The position numbers were made by a program, and so were the translations under genes. The notes under the pieces were generated by a model that saw nothing but the letters and a program-made list of their open reading frames with translations, made no database searches and was not told where the DNA came from. DNA of 25,425 nucleotides from positions 1-25,425 of the forward strand of contig JANNPZ010000083.1 in NCBI GenBank assembly GCA_031400505.1. The letters are read 5' to 3'. Below, piece after piece: positions 1 through 8,106 of the stretch. This stretch comes from JAIYDJ01 sp031400505 (GTDB taxonomy: Bacteria; Pseudomonadota; Alphaproteobacteria; Rhodobacterales; Rhodobacteraceae). Each line of letters begins with the position of its first letter. The stretch's first letter is position 1.

Positions 1-762
1 CCGGACGTGATGAAGGGCAACATGGTGCCGTGGTGGGATTTCACGCCGAAATGGCTAGGGTGGCGGTCGCTGGGCATGTCGCCTGACACGATCTGGACCG
101 AGTCCACCGTTCGGGCCGAGTTTTTGGGGCGGTTCATGAATTCGCTGGTGATCTCTGTCACGGCGTCGTTGCTGGCGGTGGTGTTGGGCAGTCTTGCGGC
201 CTACGGGCTGTCGCGGTTCTCGTATCGGTTTGGCTACATGCGCAATTCCGACATCAGCTTTTTCTTTCTGTCGCAACTGATCCTGCCGCCGGTCGTGCTG
301 GCCCTGCCGTTTCTGGTTTTGTACAAATCGCTGGCGCTTTTGGACACGCGGATCGGTTTGATCCTGCTTTACACGCTGACGGTTCTGCCCATCGTGATCT
401 GGATCATGCGCGATCAGTTCGCAGGCATCCCGGTCGAATTGGAGGAGGCAGCACTGGTCGATGGGTTGTCGATCTGGGGCGCGTTCCTGACCATCGTGAT
501 GCCCATCGCGCTGCCGGGGATGGTTGCGGCGATGATCCTTAGCCTTGTCCTGACATGGAACGAGTATTTCTTTGCGGCCCTGCTGACCTCGACCCATGCC
601 AATACCCTGCCGGTGATGGTGGCCAGTCAGACCGGGTCGCAGGGGATCAGTTGGTGGAGCATGGCCGCGCTGTCTTTCGCGGCGATCCTGCCGCTGATCG
701 TGATCGGGGTGGTGCTGGAGAGGTACATCATCAAGGGCATGGCTGCGGGGGCGGGAAAGTGA
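1..762 (+). CDS. Sugar ABC transporter permease, MalG type (5' end cut by window)
   Basis: This is an inner-membrane permease of a carbohydrate ABC importer. The reading frame is open through the left edge, so the N-terminus is missing; about 250 residues are visible against roughly 280-300 for the family. Several hydrophobic helices are evident, and the cytoplasmic EAA loop that contacts the ATPase is present (ELEEAALVDG, then a hydrophobic stretch and PIALPG). The loop and helix pattern fit the MalG/CUT1 branch. The mutarotase gene starts 4 bp after the stop, so the two are surely cotranscribed, which implies a reducing sugar as cargo. The partner permease, binding protein and ATPase must lie upstream or elsewhere. 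The substrate cannot be read from the sequence. Confidence 0.9.
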   Translation, partial: PDVMKGNMVPWWDFTPKWLGWRSLGMSPDTIWTESTVRAEFLGRFMNSLVISVTASLLAVVLGSLAAYGLSRFSYRFGYMRNSDISFFFLSQLILPPVVLALPFLVLYKSLALLDTRIGLILLYTLTVLPIVIWIMRDQFAGIPVELEEAALVDGLSIWGAFLTIVMPIALPGMVAAMILSLVLTWNEYFFAALLTSTHANTLPVMVASQTGSQGISWWSMAALSFAAILPLIVIGVVLERYIIKGMAAGAGK

Positions 763-766
763 GCCG

Positions 767-1225
767 ATGCTGAAGGGCATTGATCAGCGGCTTTCGGCGG
801 AACTCGTCCATGTCCTGATGCTGATGGGGCATGGCGACGATCTGGTAATCTGCGATGTCAACCATCCGGCGGCAACCATCGCTGCCGAGACGACCTATGG
901 TCGGCTGATCGACATGGCGGGCTGCGATCTGGCCACGGCGGCAAGCGCGATCCTGTCGCTGATGCCGCTTGATACGTTTGTGGATGCCCCGGTCAGCCGG
1001 ATGCAGGTGGTGGGCGACCCTGACGCGCAGGTGCCGGTCTTTGCCGCGATGCAAGCGGTCATCGACCGGGCCGAAGGGCGTGAGGTTGCGATGCAGCCGT
1101 TGGAGCGGTTCGCGTTTTACGCCGCCGCCAAGCAAGCCTTCGCGATCATCCGCACGTCGGATTCCGGCCCCTACGGCTGTTTCATCTTGAAAAAGGGGGT
1201 CGTCGATCTGCCGCCTTTGACATAG
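767..1225 (+). CDS. FucU/RbsD-family sugar mutarotase
   Basis: Predicted cytoplasmic mutarotase (152 aa) that interconverts alpha and beta anomers of a sugar entering through the adjacent ABC transporter. The N-terminal MLMGHGDD segment carries the conserved active-site His (H22). The C-terminal block RFAFYAAAKQAFAIIRT followed by YGCFILKKGV matches FucU (fucose mutarotase) better than RbsD (ribose pyranase). FucU proteins usually have Asn in the YGN motif; here it is Cys (YGC). The start is 4 bp after the permease stop, so translational coupling is likely. The FucU resemblance is the main hint that the locus handles L-fucose or a related sugar, but the family also acts on other aldoses, so no gene symbol is assigned. 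Confidence 0.85.
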   Translation: MLKGIDQRLSAELVHVLMLMGHGDDLVICDVNHPAATIAAETTYGRLIDMAGCDLATAASAILSLMPLDTFVDAPVSRMQVVGDPDAQVPVFAAMQAVIDRAEGREVAMQPLERFAFYAAAKQAFAIIRTSDSGPYGCFILKKGVVDLPPLT

Positions 1226-1238
1226 TCTGTCGTCAAAG
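1215..1238. promoter_or_regulatory. Inverted repeat over the mutarotase stop codon
   Basis: CTTTGAC (1215-1221) and GTCAAAG (1232-1238) form a perfect 7-bp dyad with a 10-bp spacer. It spans the mutarotase stop and lies 17 bp upstream of the cyclase start. It could be a weak transcript hairpin or a regulator site for the cyclase gene. No T-run follows, so a classical intrinsic terminator is unlikely. Confidence 0.35.
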
Positions 1239-1255
1239 CGTCAAGGGAGCCCCGA

Positions 1256-2653
1256 GTGACCGAAACCCTTGCCCCGCGGGGCGGCCTGTTGCCCCGGATC
1301 ATCCGCGCCTTTCGCGAACCCGAACCCGCCACGAACCCGCATCTGCGCGCAGCACTTGCCGAAGAGGCGCGCATCGGGCAGACCATTGCCGCCACCGCGC
1401 GCAGTGTCGCGGTCTGCATCTTGGCAGTGATGCTGCCGATCCTGAACCCTGATCCCGCAGTGATCTTTCCGGTCGTGCTGCTGTTGGGGCTGATCGCCAC
1501 GGATCTTCTGCGTCGCCGCTTTGCCCGTCGCGGGCTGGGACTGACCGGCGGGCGCAATGCCGGACGCTACGAGGTCTGGCTGCTGACTGCCGACCTGGTT
1601 CTGCTGCTGTTCTTGACCGTGCTGCCCCATCCTTTCGTCAACCACGACATCCCGTCGGCGGTGACCTACATGACCGGCAAGTTCACCACCTTCTACATTC
1701 TTCTCGCGCTTTCGACGCTGACCTATTCCTGGCGGACCATCGCACTGATGGGGCTGATGATGTCTTTTGCCTGGATCGTCGGGGCGATTGCGGTGGCGCT
1801 GTTCGGGCATCGCAATGCCGAGCTTGCGGCGGCGCTGCAACCGGTGTTCGAGGCCCACCCGCGTCTGCGTGATCTTGTAGACCCCAACGCGGTGCATCTG
1901 AGCCAGCGCATACAAGAGGTCGTAGGCTTTCTGATCGTCGCCGGGCTTTTGACGCTGAAGAGCTGGCGCAGCGAACAGCTGATCTATCGGCAGGCCGAAC
2001 TTGCTGGCGAGCGGGCCAACCTGTCGCGCTATTTCTCGCCCAACATGGTCGAGGTGCTGGCCTCGCGCGATCATCACGAGATTGGCAACGTGCGCACCGC
2101 CGAGATCGCCGTGCTGTTTGCCGATATCGTGGGGTTCACCAAAATGGCCGAAGCGCTACCGCCTCCGCAGGTGGTCGAGTTGTTGCGGCGCTATTACGCG
2201 GTGATCGAGACGGCGGTTTTCGATCACGGTGGCACGCTGGACAAATATCTGGGCGACGGGGTGATGGCGACGTTTGGCACGCCGGAACCGGGGCCTGACG
2301 ATGCGCGGGGGGCTGTGCGGGCGGCACGGCAGATCGTGGCGGCGATGGGCGCGCTGAACCTGGCCCAGCCTGATGCGGCGTTGCGGGTCGGGGTGTCGGT
2401 GGGGGTGCATTTCGGGCCGGTGACGCTGGGGAATGTCGGGCCTGCGCGGCGGCTGGAGTTTGCGGTACTGGGCGACACAGTCAACGTGGCCAGCCGGCTG
2501 GAAACCGCGACGCGGAAGCTGGGGTGCCGGATCGTTTGCTCGGATGCCGTGATGGCGCGGGGCGGCGAGGCCGCGGGGTTTGCCCCGCATGCGGGGTTGG
2601 TGATGCGCGGGCGCGAGGCGGCGCTGGATGTGTGGACCTTTGGCGCGGCTTAG
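1256..2653 (+). CDS. Membrane class III adenylate/guanylate cyclase
   Basis: Makes a cyclic nucleotide (probably cAMP) from NTP at the inner membrane. The GTG start is preceded by AGGGAG six bases upstream. The 465-aa protein has about six hydrophobic helices between residues 45 and 235, then a linker with the SRYFSPNMVEVL motif common before cyclase domains, then the catalytic domain (about 280-455). Catalytic residues are intact: metal-binding D290 (FADIVGF) and D334 (KYLGDG), base-recognising K330 and D407 (VLGDTVN), and transition-state residues N410 and R414 (VNVASR). The Lys/Asp pair favours ATP over GTP. The gene starts 30 bp after the mutarotase gene and its stop overlaps the stop of the convergent kinase gene. 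The nature of any signal sensed by the membrane part is unknown. Confidence 0.92.
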   Translation: MTETLAPRGGLLPRIIRAFREPEPATNPHLRAALAEEARIGQTIAATARSVAVCILAVMLPILNPDPAVIFPVVLLLGLIATDLLRRRFARRGLGLTGGRNAGRYEVWLLTADLVLLLFLTVLPHPFVNHDIPSAVTYMTGKFTTFYILLALSTLTYSWRTIALMGLMMSFAWIVGAIAVALFGHRNAELAAALQPVFEAHPRLRDLVDPNAVHLSQRIQEVVGFLIVAGLLTLKSWRSEQLIYRQAELAGERANLSRYFSPNMVEVLASRDHHEIGNVRTAEIAVLFADIVGFTKMAEALPPPQVVELLRRYYAVIETAVFDHGGTLDKYLGDGVMATFGTPEPGPDDARGAVRAARQIVAAMGALNLAQPDAALRVGVSVGVHFGPVTLGNVGPARRLEFAVLGDTVNVASRLETATRKLGCRIVCSDAVMARGGEAAGFAPHAGLVMRGREAALDVWTFGAA

Positions 2654-4125
2654 GGGTCAAGATCGGCGGCTATGTCACGGGTCTGCGTGTAAAGGCGACG
2701 AAACAGCGGGTAGGTTTTGGCATAGGCAGGATGGCTGGCTGGGGGGATCGTCTCGGCTGCCGGGTTCCAGTCATCGATGTCCTGCGGCTGCACCCGGCCT
2801 ATGGCAAGCGCCGCGAGAAAAGCATTGCCGAATGCGGCCCCGCTGGTGATCTGGCGCAGCGTTTGCGGCAGCCCGGTGATGTCTGACGTCGCCTGCAGCC
2901 ACAGCCGGTTTTTCGTGCCGCCCCCCACGGCCAGCACGCGGGTCGGCGGTGCGCCTGCCGCGCGATAGGTGTCGGTGATCTGGCGCGTGGCCATGGCGAT
3001 GCCTTCGATCACGCTGCGGTAGAGGTCGGCACGGGTATGCGTCAGGTTCAGGCCAAAGAACGCGCCCTTGGCTTGTGGGTCGTGCAACGGGGTGCGTTCG
3101 CCCGAGAAATACGGCAGGCAGATCAGGCCGTTTGCGCCGGGGGGGGCGTTTGCGGCCTCGGTGGCGAGGCTGGCAAAGTCAACCTCTGTCGCCAGCGTAT
3201 TACGGAACCAATGGGTCAGGGTGCCCGACGTGGCAAGGCCCGCCATTGCCGCGTGCTGCCCCACGAACAGCCAAGGCGCGTGCCACAGCGCGGGGTCGGT
3301 CAGCCGGTGCGGCGCAAGCTGGATGATGAATACGGTCGAGCCATACATCAACATCATGTCGCCGGGGCTGCGGGTGCCGACGCTGACCGCCTCGGCGGCG
3401 GCATCAATCGTGCCGCAGGTCACCGGGGTGCCCGGGGCAAGGCCGGTTTCCTGCGCCGCCTGCGCGGTGACGTGGCCCGCGATTTCGGTGGACCATTTCA
3501 GATCTGGCAGCATGTGGGCCGGGCAGATGTCGGCAAGGTCATGCGTCCAGCTTTGGGTAGCGATGTCGTAAAGCGGCGTGAAGTTGGCAGCGGTATAGTG
3601 GTCGATCGTGTAGGTGCCGGTCAGCCGGTACGTCAGGTAGCTGGTCGATGTCAGGATTTTTGCGGTGCGCGCCCACAGATCGGGGTGGGTGCGGCGCAGC
3701 CACAGGATCTTGGGGCCGACCGATTGCGAGGTCAGCGCGTTGCCGCAGCGCTGCAGGATCGTGGCCTCGCCGATCTCGGCGTTCAGGGCGGCAATCTCGG
3801 CCGTGGCCCGGGTGTCGACACCGTAAAGAACTCCGTTCATCAATGGCATACCCTGTGCATCGACCGGCAGCATGCAGGGGCCGATGGCAGAGGTGGCGAC
3901 GGCGCGGATATGTTCAGGCTTTACCTGAGATTGTTGCAACAAAGCCTTGGCGAGGAACACGAAATCGCCCCACCAGTCTTCTTCTGCGCGATGTTCGGCC
4001 CAGCCGGGGCGCGGCACGATCATCTGATGCGGGCGCGAGGCTGTGGCGATGATCCGGCCCTCTGCGTCGGTCAGAACACCCTTGGATTCGAAGGTGCCAA
4101 TGTCGATGCCAAGGAAGTGGTCCAT
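2650..4125 (-). CDS. FGGY-family carbohydrate kinase (xylulokinase-like)
   Basis: ATP-dependent sugar kinase of 491 aa, the normal length for the FGGY family. The N-terminal phosphate-binding motif GIDIGTFESKG is present (about residues 6-16), D241 in CGTIDAAAEAVS fits the catalytic base, and the C-terminal domain has the RSVIEGIA helix and the nucleotide-binding AVGGGTKNRLW segment near residue 420. Overall it resembles xylulokinase/ribulokinase-like members, but substrate cannot be assigned within this family by eye. Its ATG directly abuts the stop of the M42 gene, so the three genes BtpA/SgcQ, M42 and this kinase form a tight operon. Its TAA stop overlaps the TAG of the convergent cyclase gene. 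It probably phosphorylates a ketose or polyol made by the locus. Confidence 0.9.
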   Translation of the reverse strand: MDHFLGIDIGTFESKGVLTDAEGRIIATASRPHQMIVPRPGWAEHRAEEDWWGDFVFLAKALLQQSQVKPEHIRAVATSAIGPCMLPVDAQGMPLMNGVLYGVDTRATAEIAALNAEIGEATILQRCGNALTSQSVGPKILWLRRTHPDLWARTAKILTSTSYLTYRLTGTYTIDHYTAANFTPLYDIATQSWTHDLADICPAHMLPDLKWSTEIAGHVTAQAAQETGLAPGTPVTCGTIDAAAEAVSVGTRSPGDMMLMYGSTVFIIQLAPHRLTDPALWHAPWLFVGQHAAMAGLATSGTLTHWFRNTLATEVDFASLATEAANAPPGANGLICLPYFSGERTPLHDPQAKGAFFGLNLTHTRADLYRSVIEGIAMATRQITDTYRAAGAPPTRVLAVGGGTKNRLWLQATSDITGLPQTLRQITSGAAFGNAFLAALAIGRVQPQDIDDWNPAAETIPPASHPAYAKTYPLFRRLYTQTRDIAADLDP

Positions 4126-5211
4126 CTACGCCTCTCGCGACAACGAAAAACCGGGGCCAATCGCGGCGAGGGCCGCCAGCGTCAGGCTTGTCAGTTGCAC
4201 AAGATCGCCGAGGTCGCAGCATTCCAGCGCCGAATGCGAATGGCGCATGGGAAATCCGATGTCCAAAGCCGCCACGCCATCGCCAAGCAGTTGCACATAG
4301 GACAGGTCGGTCAGCACGCCAGTTTGCGCCGAACGTTGCAGCGGGATGCCTTGCGCACGCGCCGTGTCGTCGAACAACCTTACCAGCGCGGGATGCGGGA
4401 TCACCCCGTTCAAGGTGCCGCGCCCGTGAAACGAGTAAAGGCTGATCCCCGGCCCGCCACCAAGCGTCATCTCGCCTCGGTCGGCCATGTCGGGGGTGTC
4501 GGTGGCCAACATCAGGTCGATCTGCAGCGCGATGTCGGGGTGCAGGTTCTGGGCTGCCACCACGGCCCCGCGCAGGTTGAACTCTTCCAGCACCGACCAG
4601 ACGAGATGCACCGTGGGGCCGGGGTTGCGGGCCTGCAGGGCATGGGCCGCCTCGATCAGCACAGCGCAGCCCGCGCGGTCGTCGATGGCGGTGCCTGCGA
4701 TGCGGTTGCCGGCCAGTTCGATGACTTGGGGGCGCAACACGACGGGCGTGCCGATGCGGATGCCGGCGGCTTCGGTGGCAGCTTTGGACCCATGGCCAGT
4801 GTCGATGCGGATCTCTGGCGCGGGTAGGACGCGGTGCTTTTCCTCGGGCGTCGTGGAATGATGGGCCTTGTTCTGGATGAAACCGGGGAGGTCGCCCTTT
4901 GCGCCGCAAAGCGTCACGGCCTGCGCCGCCAGTGCGCGTTCCGACACGCCGCCCAGACGCTCGACCCGTATCAGGCCATCGGCCTCGATCTTGCGCACAA
5001 TGAAACCAAGCTGATCCATATGGGTGAACAACATCACCAATGGCGCGTCCGGGTTGCCTGCGATCGTGGCGATCAGGTTGCCAAGCCGGTCGGTGCGGGT
5101 TGGCAGGCCCGTGGGCAGGCGGGCGCGGATCAGGGCTGCGACGCGCTGTTCATGCCCCGAAAGCCCTGGAGTCAGCATGAGGTCGATCAGGTTTTGCCGC
5201 AGCCGGGTCAT
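4126..5211 (-). CDS. M42-family metallopeptidase homologue (SgcX-like)
   Basis: Predicted cytoplasmic M42 (glutamyl aminopeptidase/endoglucanase-annotated) enzyme of 361 aa with an intact di-metal site: H64 (THMDQLGF), D177 (GTAIDDRAG), E209/E210 (VLEEFNLRG), D238 (ATDTP) and H326 (RHSHSALE). Family members are usually aminopeptidases, yet relatives such as E. coli SgcX sit in carbohydrate operons, where a peptide substrate makes little sense. The start ATG overlaps the stop of the BtpA/SgcQ gene by 4 bp (ATGA), and its own stop touches the kinase ATG. Pairing with a SgcQ homologue repeats the SgcX/SgcQ association of the E. coli sgc operon. Family assignment is sure; the true substrate (peptide, amide or sugar conjugate) is open. 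Confidence 0.88.
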   Translation of the reverse strand: MTRLRQNLIDLMLTPGLSGHEQRVAALIRARLPTGLPTRTDRLGNLIATIAGNPDAPLVMLFTHMDQLGFIVRKIEADGLIRVERLGGVSERALAAQAVTLCGAKGDLPGFIQNKAHHSTTPEEKHRVLPAPEIRIDTGHGSKAATEAAGIRIGTPVVLRPQVIELAGNRIAGTAIDDRAGCAVLIEAAHALQARNPGPTVHLVWSVLEEFNLRGAVVAAQNLHPDIALQIDLMLATDTPDMADRGEMTLGGGPGISLYSFHGRGTLNGVIPHPALVRLFDDTARAQGIPLQRSAQTGVLTDLSYVQLLGDGVAALDIGFPMRHSHSALECCDLGDLVQLTSLTLAALAAIGPGFSLSREA

Positions 5212-6020
5212 CCGGCGGCCCGGATCGCGCGAACGCGGGCCATGAAATCGGCGGCGCGGTCGGGGTCCACCGCGTTCCAGGTATGGCCGTCATGTTTCAG
5301 CGCCGAACCCACGATGCAGCCATCGGCCACCCTCAGAACATCGGCAATCGTCGCATGTTTGACCCCGGTATTGGCCATCACCGGCGTGTCGGGCAGCACG
5401 CGCTTGACGGCTTCGAGGTCGGACAGGGCCGCCGCCTCTCCGGTGATCTGACCCGAGACCAGCACGGCATCGGGGATGCTGGAGAACACCGCCGAACGGG
5501 CGCGGTCGGGCAGCGGGCGGCAATCCAGGCTGTCGGCGAACTCGGCGCTGACATTGTAAAGCATGCACAGATCGCGGCGGTGCAGGCGGTCGCGGTAGCG
5601 CATCGCAGCCCCGGCGTTTGGGGTCCAGGGGCCCATGTCGCTGGCATAGGTGCCGGTGAAAATCTCGCGCACAAAGGCCGCGCCGGTGGCGGCAGCAAGC
5701 GCGATGGTGCTTCTGGGGTCCCAAAGGACATTCACGCCGAAGGGCACGGTGATTTCGGCGCGAAGCTGGCCGATGATCATCGCCATCGTTGCAGTCGAAG
5801 CAGCATCGACGGCAAACTCGTAAGGTCGGTCGTTTTCATTGCCGAACATGATAGCGTCGAAACCTGCGTCTTGCAGCGCGTGCAAATCTGCGCGGGCGGC
5901 CGCCAGCAGGCCTTGCAGGCCCAGCGCGGCGTCATAGAGAGGTGAGCCCGGAAGAGCCCCAAGATGGACCATGGCGATGACAGGTTTGACTGTCCCGAAC
6001 ACGCGTTGAAAGTTGCCCAT
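5208..6020 (-). CDS. BtpA/SgcQ-family TIM-barrel protein
   Basis: Member of the BtpA/SgcQ family (270 aa), typical opening VKPVIAMVHLGALPGSP, then DAIMFGNENDRPY and, near the C-terminus, VMANTGVKHATI followed by ADGCIVGSALKHDG, which reads like a phosphate-binding end of a TIM barrel. Cyanobacterial BtpA was named for photosystem I biogenesis; in sugar loci such as sgc the family is thought to be an enzyme, but no reaction is established. The ATG at 6020 is chosen over an upstream ATG at 6068 because AGGGGGG lies just before it and the longer version would run through the operator. It is first in an operon with the M42 and FGGY genes and shares its upstream control region with the aldo/keto reductase gene. 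Confidence 0.88.
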   Translation of the reverse strand: MGNFQRVFGTVKPVIAMVHLGALPGSPLYDAALGLQGLLAAARADLHALQDAGFDAIMFGNENDRPYEFAVDAASTATMAMIIGQLRAEITVPFGVNVLWDPRSTIALAAATGAAFVREIFTGTYASDMGPWTPNAGAAMRYRDRLHRRDLCMLYNVSAEFADSLDCRPLPDRARSAVFSSIPDAVLVSGQITGEAAALSDLEAVKRVLPDTPVMANTGVKHATIADVLRVADGCIVGSALKHDGHTWNAVDPDRAADFMARVRAIRAAG

Positions 6021-6065
6021 AATCCCCCCTTGGCAAGTTCGCCTGCACGGTGCAAGCCTGCGCGT

Positions 6066-6082
6066 CATACTAGCATGTTAGC
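6066..6082. promoter_or_regulatory. Predicted GntR operator, copy 1
   Basis: CATACTAGCATGTTAGC lies in the 76-bp gap between the divergent BtpA/SgcQ and aldo/keto reductase genes. It matches 16 of 17 bases of the element at 9874-9890 beside the GntR gene. The core CTAGCATGTTAG (6070-6081) is an 11/12 palindrome. The element sits 14 bp before the reductase ATG, so bound protein would block initiation in both directions. Function is inferred from recurrence, symmetry and position. Confidence 0.75.
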
Positions 6083-6096
6083 GGGTGGAGGCCGGG

Positions 6097-7134
6097 ATGC
6101 AACCGAAGACGTTGGCGAAAACACGTATCTGGAACAGGATCGGGAACCGGCTTGCGTTCACCGAGCACGGCTTTGGCACGGCACCGCTGGCAAACTTGTA
6201 CCGCGCGATCAGCGACGAAGAGGCGGACGCGGTTCTGACTGCGGCCTGGGACGCGGGGCTTCGTTATTTCGACACTGCGCCGCTCTATGGCTTGGGTCTG
6301 GCCGAGACGCGATTGAACCGGTTCCTGCGGGGCAAGCCGCGCGAGGACTATGTGCTGTCCACAAAGATCGGGCGTTTGTTGCGGGTGTGCGGACCGGGCG
6401 AGGCGCGAACGGGGATTGGCAAGTTCTTTGACGTGCCCGCGCGGGTCGAAGTCTATGACTACGGCTATGATGGGGTGATGAAGTCGCTGGAGGCATCCCT
6501 GGAGAGGCTGGGCGTGGACCGGGTCGATATCCTTTATGCCCATGATCTGGATGTCTTTACCCACAAGTCCGAGCCGGCGCGGGACGCGCGGATCACCGAG
6601 TTCATGGCAGGGGGCTATCGCGCATTGACGGCACTGCGCGATCAGGGGGTGATTGCAGCCTTTGGTGCAGGGGTGAATGAGTGGCAATCTTGTCAGATCC
6701 TGGCCGAGCGGGGGGATTTCGATCTGTTTCTGCTCGCGGGGCGCTACACGTTGCTTGAACAGGAGGCGCTGGAGAGTTTCCTGCCGCTGGCGCAAACGCG
6801 GGGGATCGGGGTGGTGATCGGGGGGCCCTACAACTCGGGTGTGCTGGCCACAGGCGCGCGGGCGGGAGCGTTCTACAATTACGACGTGGCGCCGCAATGG
6901 GTGCTGGCGCGGGTGGCGCGGATCGAGGCGGTCTGCGCGCGGCACGGGGTGCGTCTGGTGGACGCCGCGTTCCAGTTTCCGCTGCGCCATCCGGCAGTGG
7001 TTTCGGTCATTCCGGGGGGACAGGGGGTGGCCGAGATGGCATCGAATGTGGCGGCGGCAGGTGCCGTGGTGCCGGATGCGCTGTGGGCCGAGTTGAGGGC
7101 CGAGGGGTTGTTGCGCCGGGATGCGCCGGTGTGA
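6097..7134 (+). CDS. Aldo/keto reductase, aldose 1-dehydrogenase type
   Basis: NAD(P)-dependent oxidoreductase of 345 aa with the complete AKR tetrad: D59 and Y64 (FDTAPLYG), K90 (STKIG) and H149 (YAHD). Sequence flow (GFGTAPLANLYR near the N-terminus, then AWDAGLRYFDTAPLYG) fits the D-threo-aldose 1-dehydrogenase / L-fucose dehydrogenase / pyridoxal 4-dehydrogenase branch, which oxidises C1 of aldoses to lactones. The ATG at 6097 is preceded by GGAGG (6087-6091); a GTG at 6085 would leave no room for this site. A predicted operator lies just upstream. With the mutarotase and the UxaA dehydratase it suggests an oxidative, non-phosphorylating start of sugar breakdown. The exact sugar is not decided by sequence. 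Confidence 0.88.
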   Translation: MQPKTLAKTRIWNRIGNRLAFTEHGFGTAPLANLYRAISDEEADAVLTAAWDAGLRYFDTAPLYGLGLAETRLNRFLRGKPREDYVLSTKIGRLLRVCGPGEARTGIGKFFDVPARVEVYDYGYDGVMKSLEASLERLGVDRVDILYAHDLDVFTHKSEPARDARITEFMAGGYRALTALRDQGVIAAFGAGVNEWQSCQILAERGDFDLFLLAGRYTLLEQEALESFLPLAQTRGIGVVIGGPYNSGVLATGARAGAFYNYDVAPQWVLARVARIEAVCARHGVRLVDAAFQFPLRHPAVVSVIPGGQGVAEMASNVAAAGAVVPDALWAELRAEGLLRRDAPV

Positions 7135-7146
7135 GGCGGAAAGGCC

Positions 7147-7164
7147 GGGGGTTTCACACCCCCC
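7147..7164. terminator. GC-rich hairpin between convergent genes
   Basis: GGGGGT (7147-7152) pairs with ACCCCC across a 5-base loop, 12 bp after the aldo/keto reductase stop. No T-run follows, so it is a terminator candidate only by place and stem strength. It may act together with the second hairpin at 7169-7189 to end both convergent transcripts. Confidence 0.45.
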
Positions 7165-7168
7165 AAGA

Positions 7169-7201
7169 CATTGGTTTCTTGAACCAATGGCGAAACCAAT
7201 G
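7169..7201. repeat. CATTGG/CCAATG hairpin repeat, copy 1
   Basis: CATTGGTT (7169-7176) and AACCAATG (7182-7189) form a perfect 8-bp stem with a 5-base loop; a further AAACCAATG follows (7193-7201) and can compete as the second arm. The 15-mer CTTGAACCAATGGCG here also occurs in the hairpin at 24587-24611, 17 kb away, inside a broken insertion sequence. Confidence 0.6.
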
Positions 7202-7218
7202 TCTAATCCGTTGGATAT

Positions 7219-8106
7219 TTAAGAACAGATGATGGGGGCGACGATGAGGCGTTGTGCATCAGTCGCGGTGATGCCCGCGCGTTGAGCCGGGGGGGTGGAG
7301 ACATGCAGGGCGGCCGAAGCCTGGGCAAAGATGCAGGCAGTGGGCAGCGGATCGCCCCGGTCGAGGGCGGCGGCGAGGGCACCTGCAAAGGCGTCGCCAG
7401 CGCCATGGGTAGAGTGGACTGCGATCTTGTTTGCCGGAAGGCTGTCGGTTTCGCCCCGGTTGAACAGGAGCAGGCCATCTGAACCGAGGGTGATGATGAC
7501 GGTCGGCGGGCCGAGGCGGACAAGGGTTTCTGGGATGAGGTCGGGGTGGCCTGCAAGGTCTGCGGCCTCGACGCGGTTGACGATCAGGATGTCGACGAGG
7601 TTCAGAAGTGCGGGGTCGAGCGGGCGGGCCGGTGCGGCGTTCAGGATGACTTTTGCGCCGGCCGTGCTGGCCCGCTGGGCGCAAGCGAGGTTGGCCGCAG
7701 CCGGGATTTCATTTTGCAGCAGAACATGGGTGGTGCCGGGGGGGATCGGAGTTGTGCCGAGAGTTTCGAGGTTGGCGCCAGAGACGATGACCGCGCCATA
7801 GGTTCCGGTGGCGTCGAGGATGGCGACGCTCATGCCCGATGGGGCGTCGGTTTCATGGACCCGCGTGGCGTCGACCCCGCCCGCGCGCAACCCCTCGCGC
7901 AGGGTTGCGCCAAAACCGTCGCGCCCGATGCAGCCAGCCATGGCGACCTGCGCGCCCATGCGTGCGGCCGCCACGGCCTGATTGCCGCCTTTGCCGCCAA
8001 AGGCATAGCTGACCCTCTGCCCCGTCACCGTTTCGTCCGGGCGTGGCAGGTTCGGGGCCTGCACGATCACGTCGAGATGCAGCGAGCCGCAGACGAACAC
8101 ACTCAT
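7219..8106 (-). CDS. Ribokinase-like PfkB-family sugar kinase
   Basis: PfkB-family kinase of 295 aa that should phosphorylate a sugar or sugar derivative with ATP. Ribokinase landmarks are present: the substrate-binding FGGKGGNQAVAAARMG block (about residues 36-51), GRDGFG (61-66), VNRVEA (176-181), and the anion hole with the catalytic Asp THGAGDAFAG (D238). The middle His replaces the more common Thr (TTGAGD), a change seen in some family members. The start ATG overlaps the TIM-barrel gene stop by 4 bp. It is the last gene of the GntR, TIM-barrel, kinase operon. Ribose is the default guess, but in this setting a deoxy-sugar, ketose or keto-sugar acid is equally possible. Confidence 0.88.
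   Translation of the reverse strand: MSVFVCGSLHLDVIVQAPNLPRPDETVTGQRVSYAFGGKGGNQAVAAARMGAQVAMAGCIGRDGFGATLREGLRAGGVDATRVHETDAPSGMSVAILDATGTYGAVIVSGANLETLGTTPIPPGTTHVLLQNEIPAAANLACAQRASTAGAKVILNAAPARPLDPALLNLVDILIVNRVEAADLAGHPDLIPETLVRLGPPTVIITLGSDGLLLFNRGETDSLPANKIAVHSTHGAGDAFAGALAAALDRGDPLPTACIFAQASAALHVSTPPAQRAGITATDAQRLIVAPIICS

Noticed and set aside
3037..4827. A 596-codon open frame on the plus strand opposite the FGGY kinase and M42 genes
   Set aside because: It is Arg/Gly/Gln-rich with no family resemblance and lies antisense to two clear enzymes; open antisense frames are expected in high-GC DNA.
5208..6020. A role of the BtpA-family protein in photosystem I
   Set aside because: The name comes from cyanobacteria; the sugar-enzyme neighbours and the likely host group, which has no photosystem I, argue against it.
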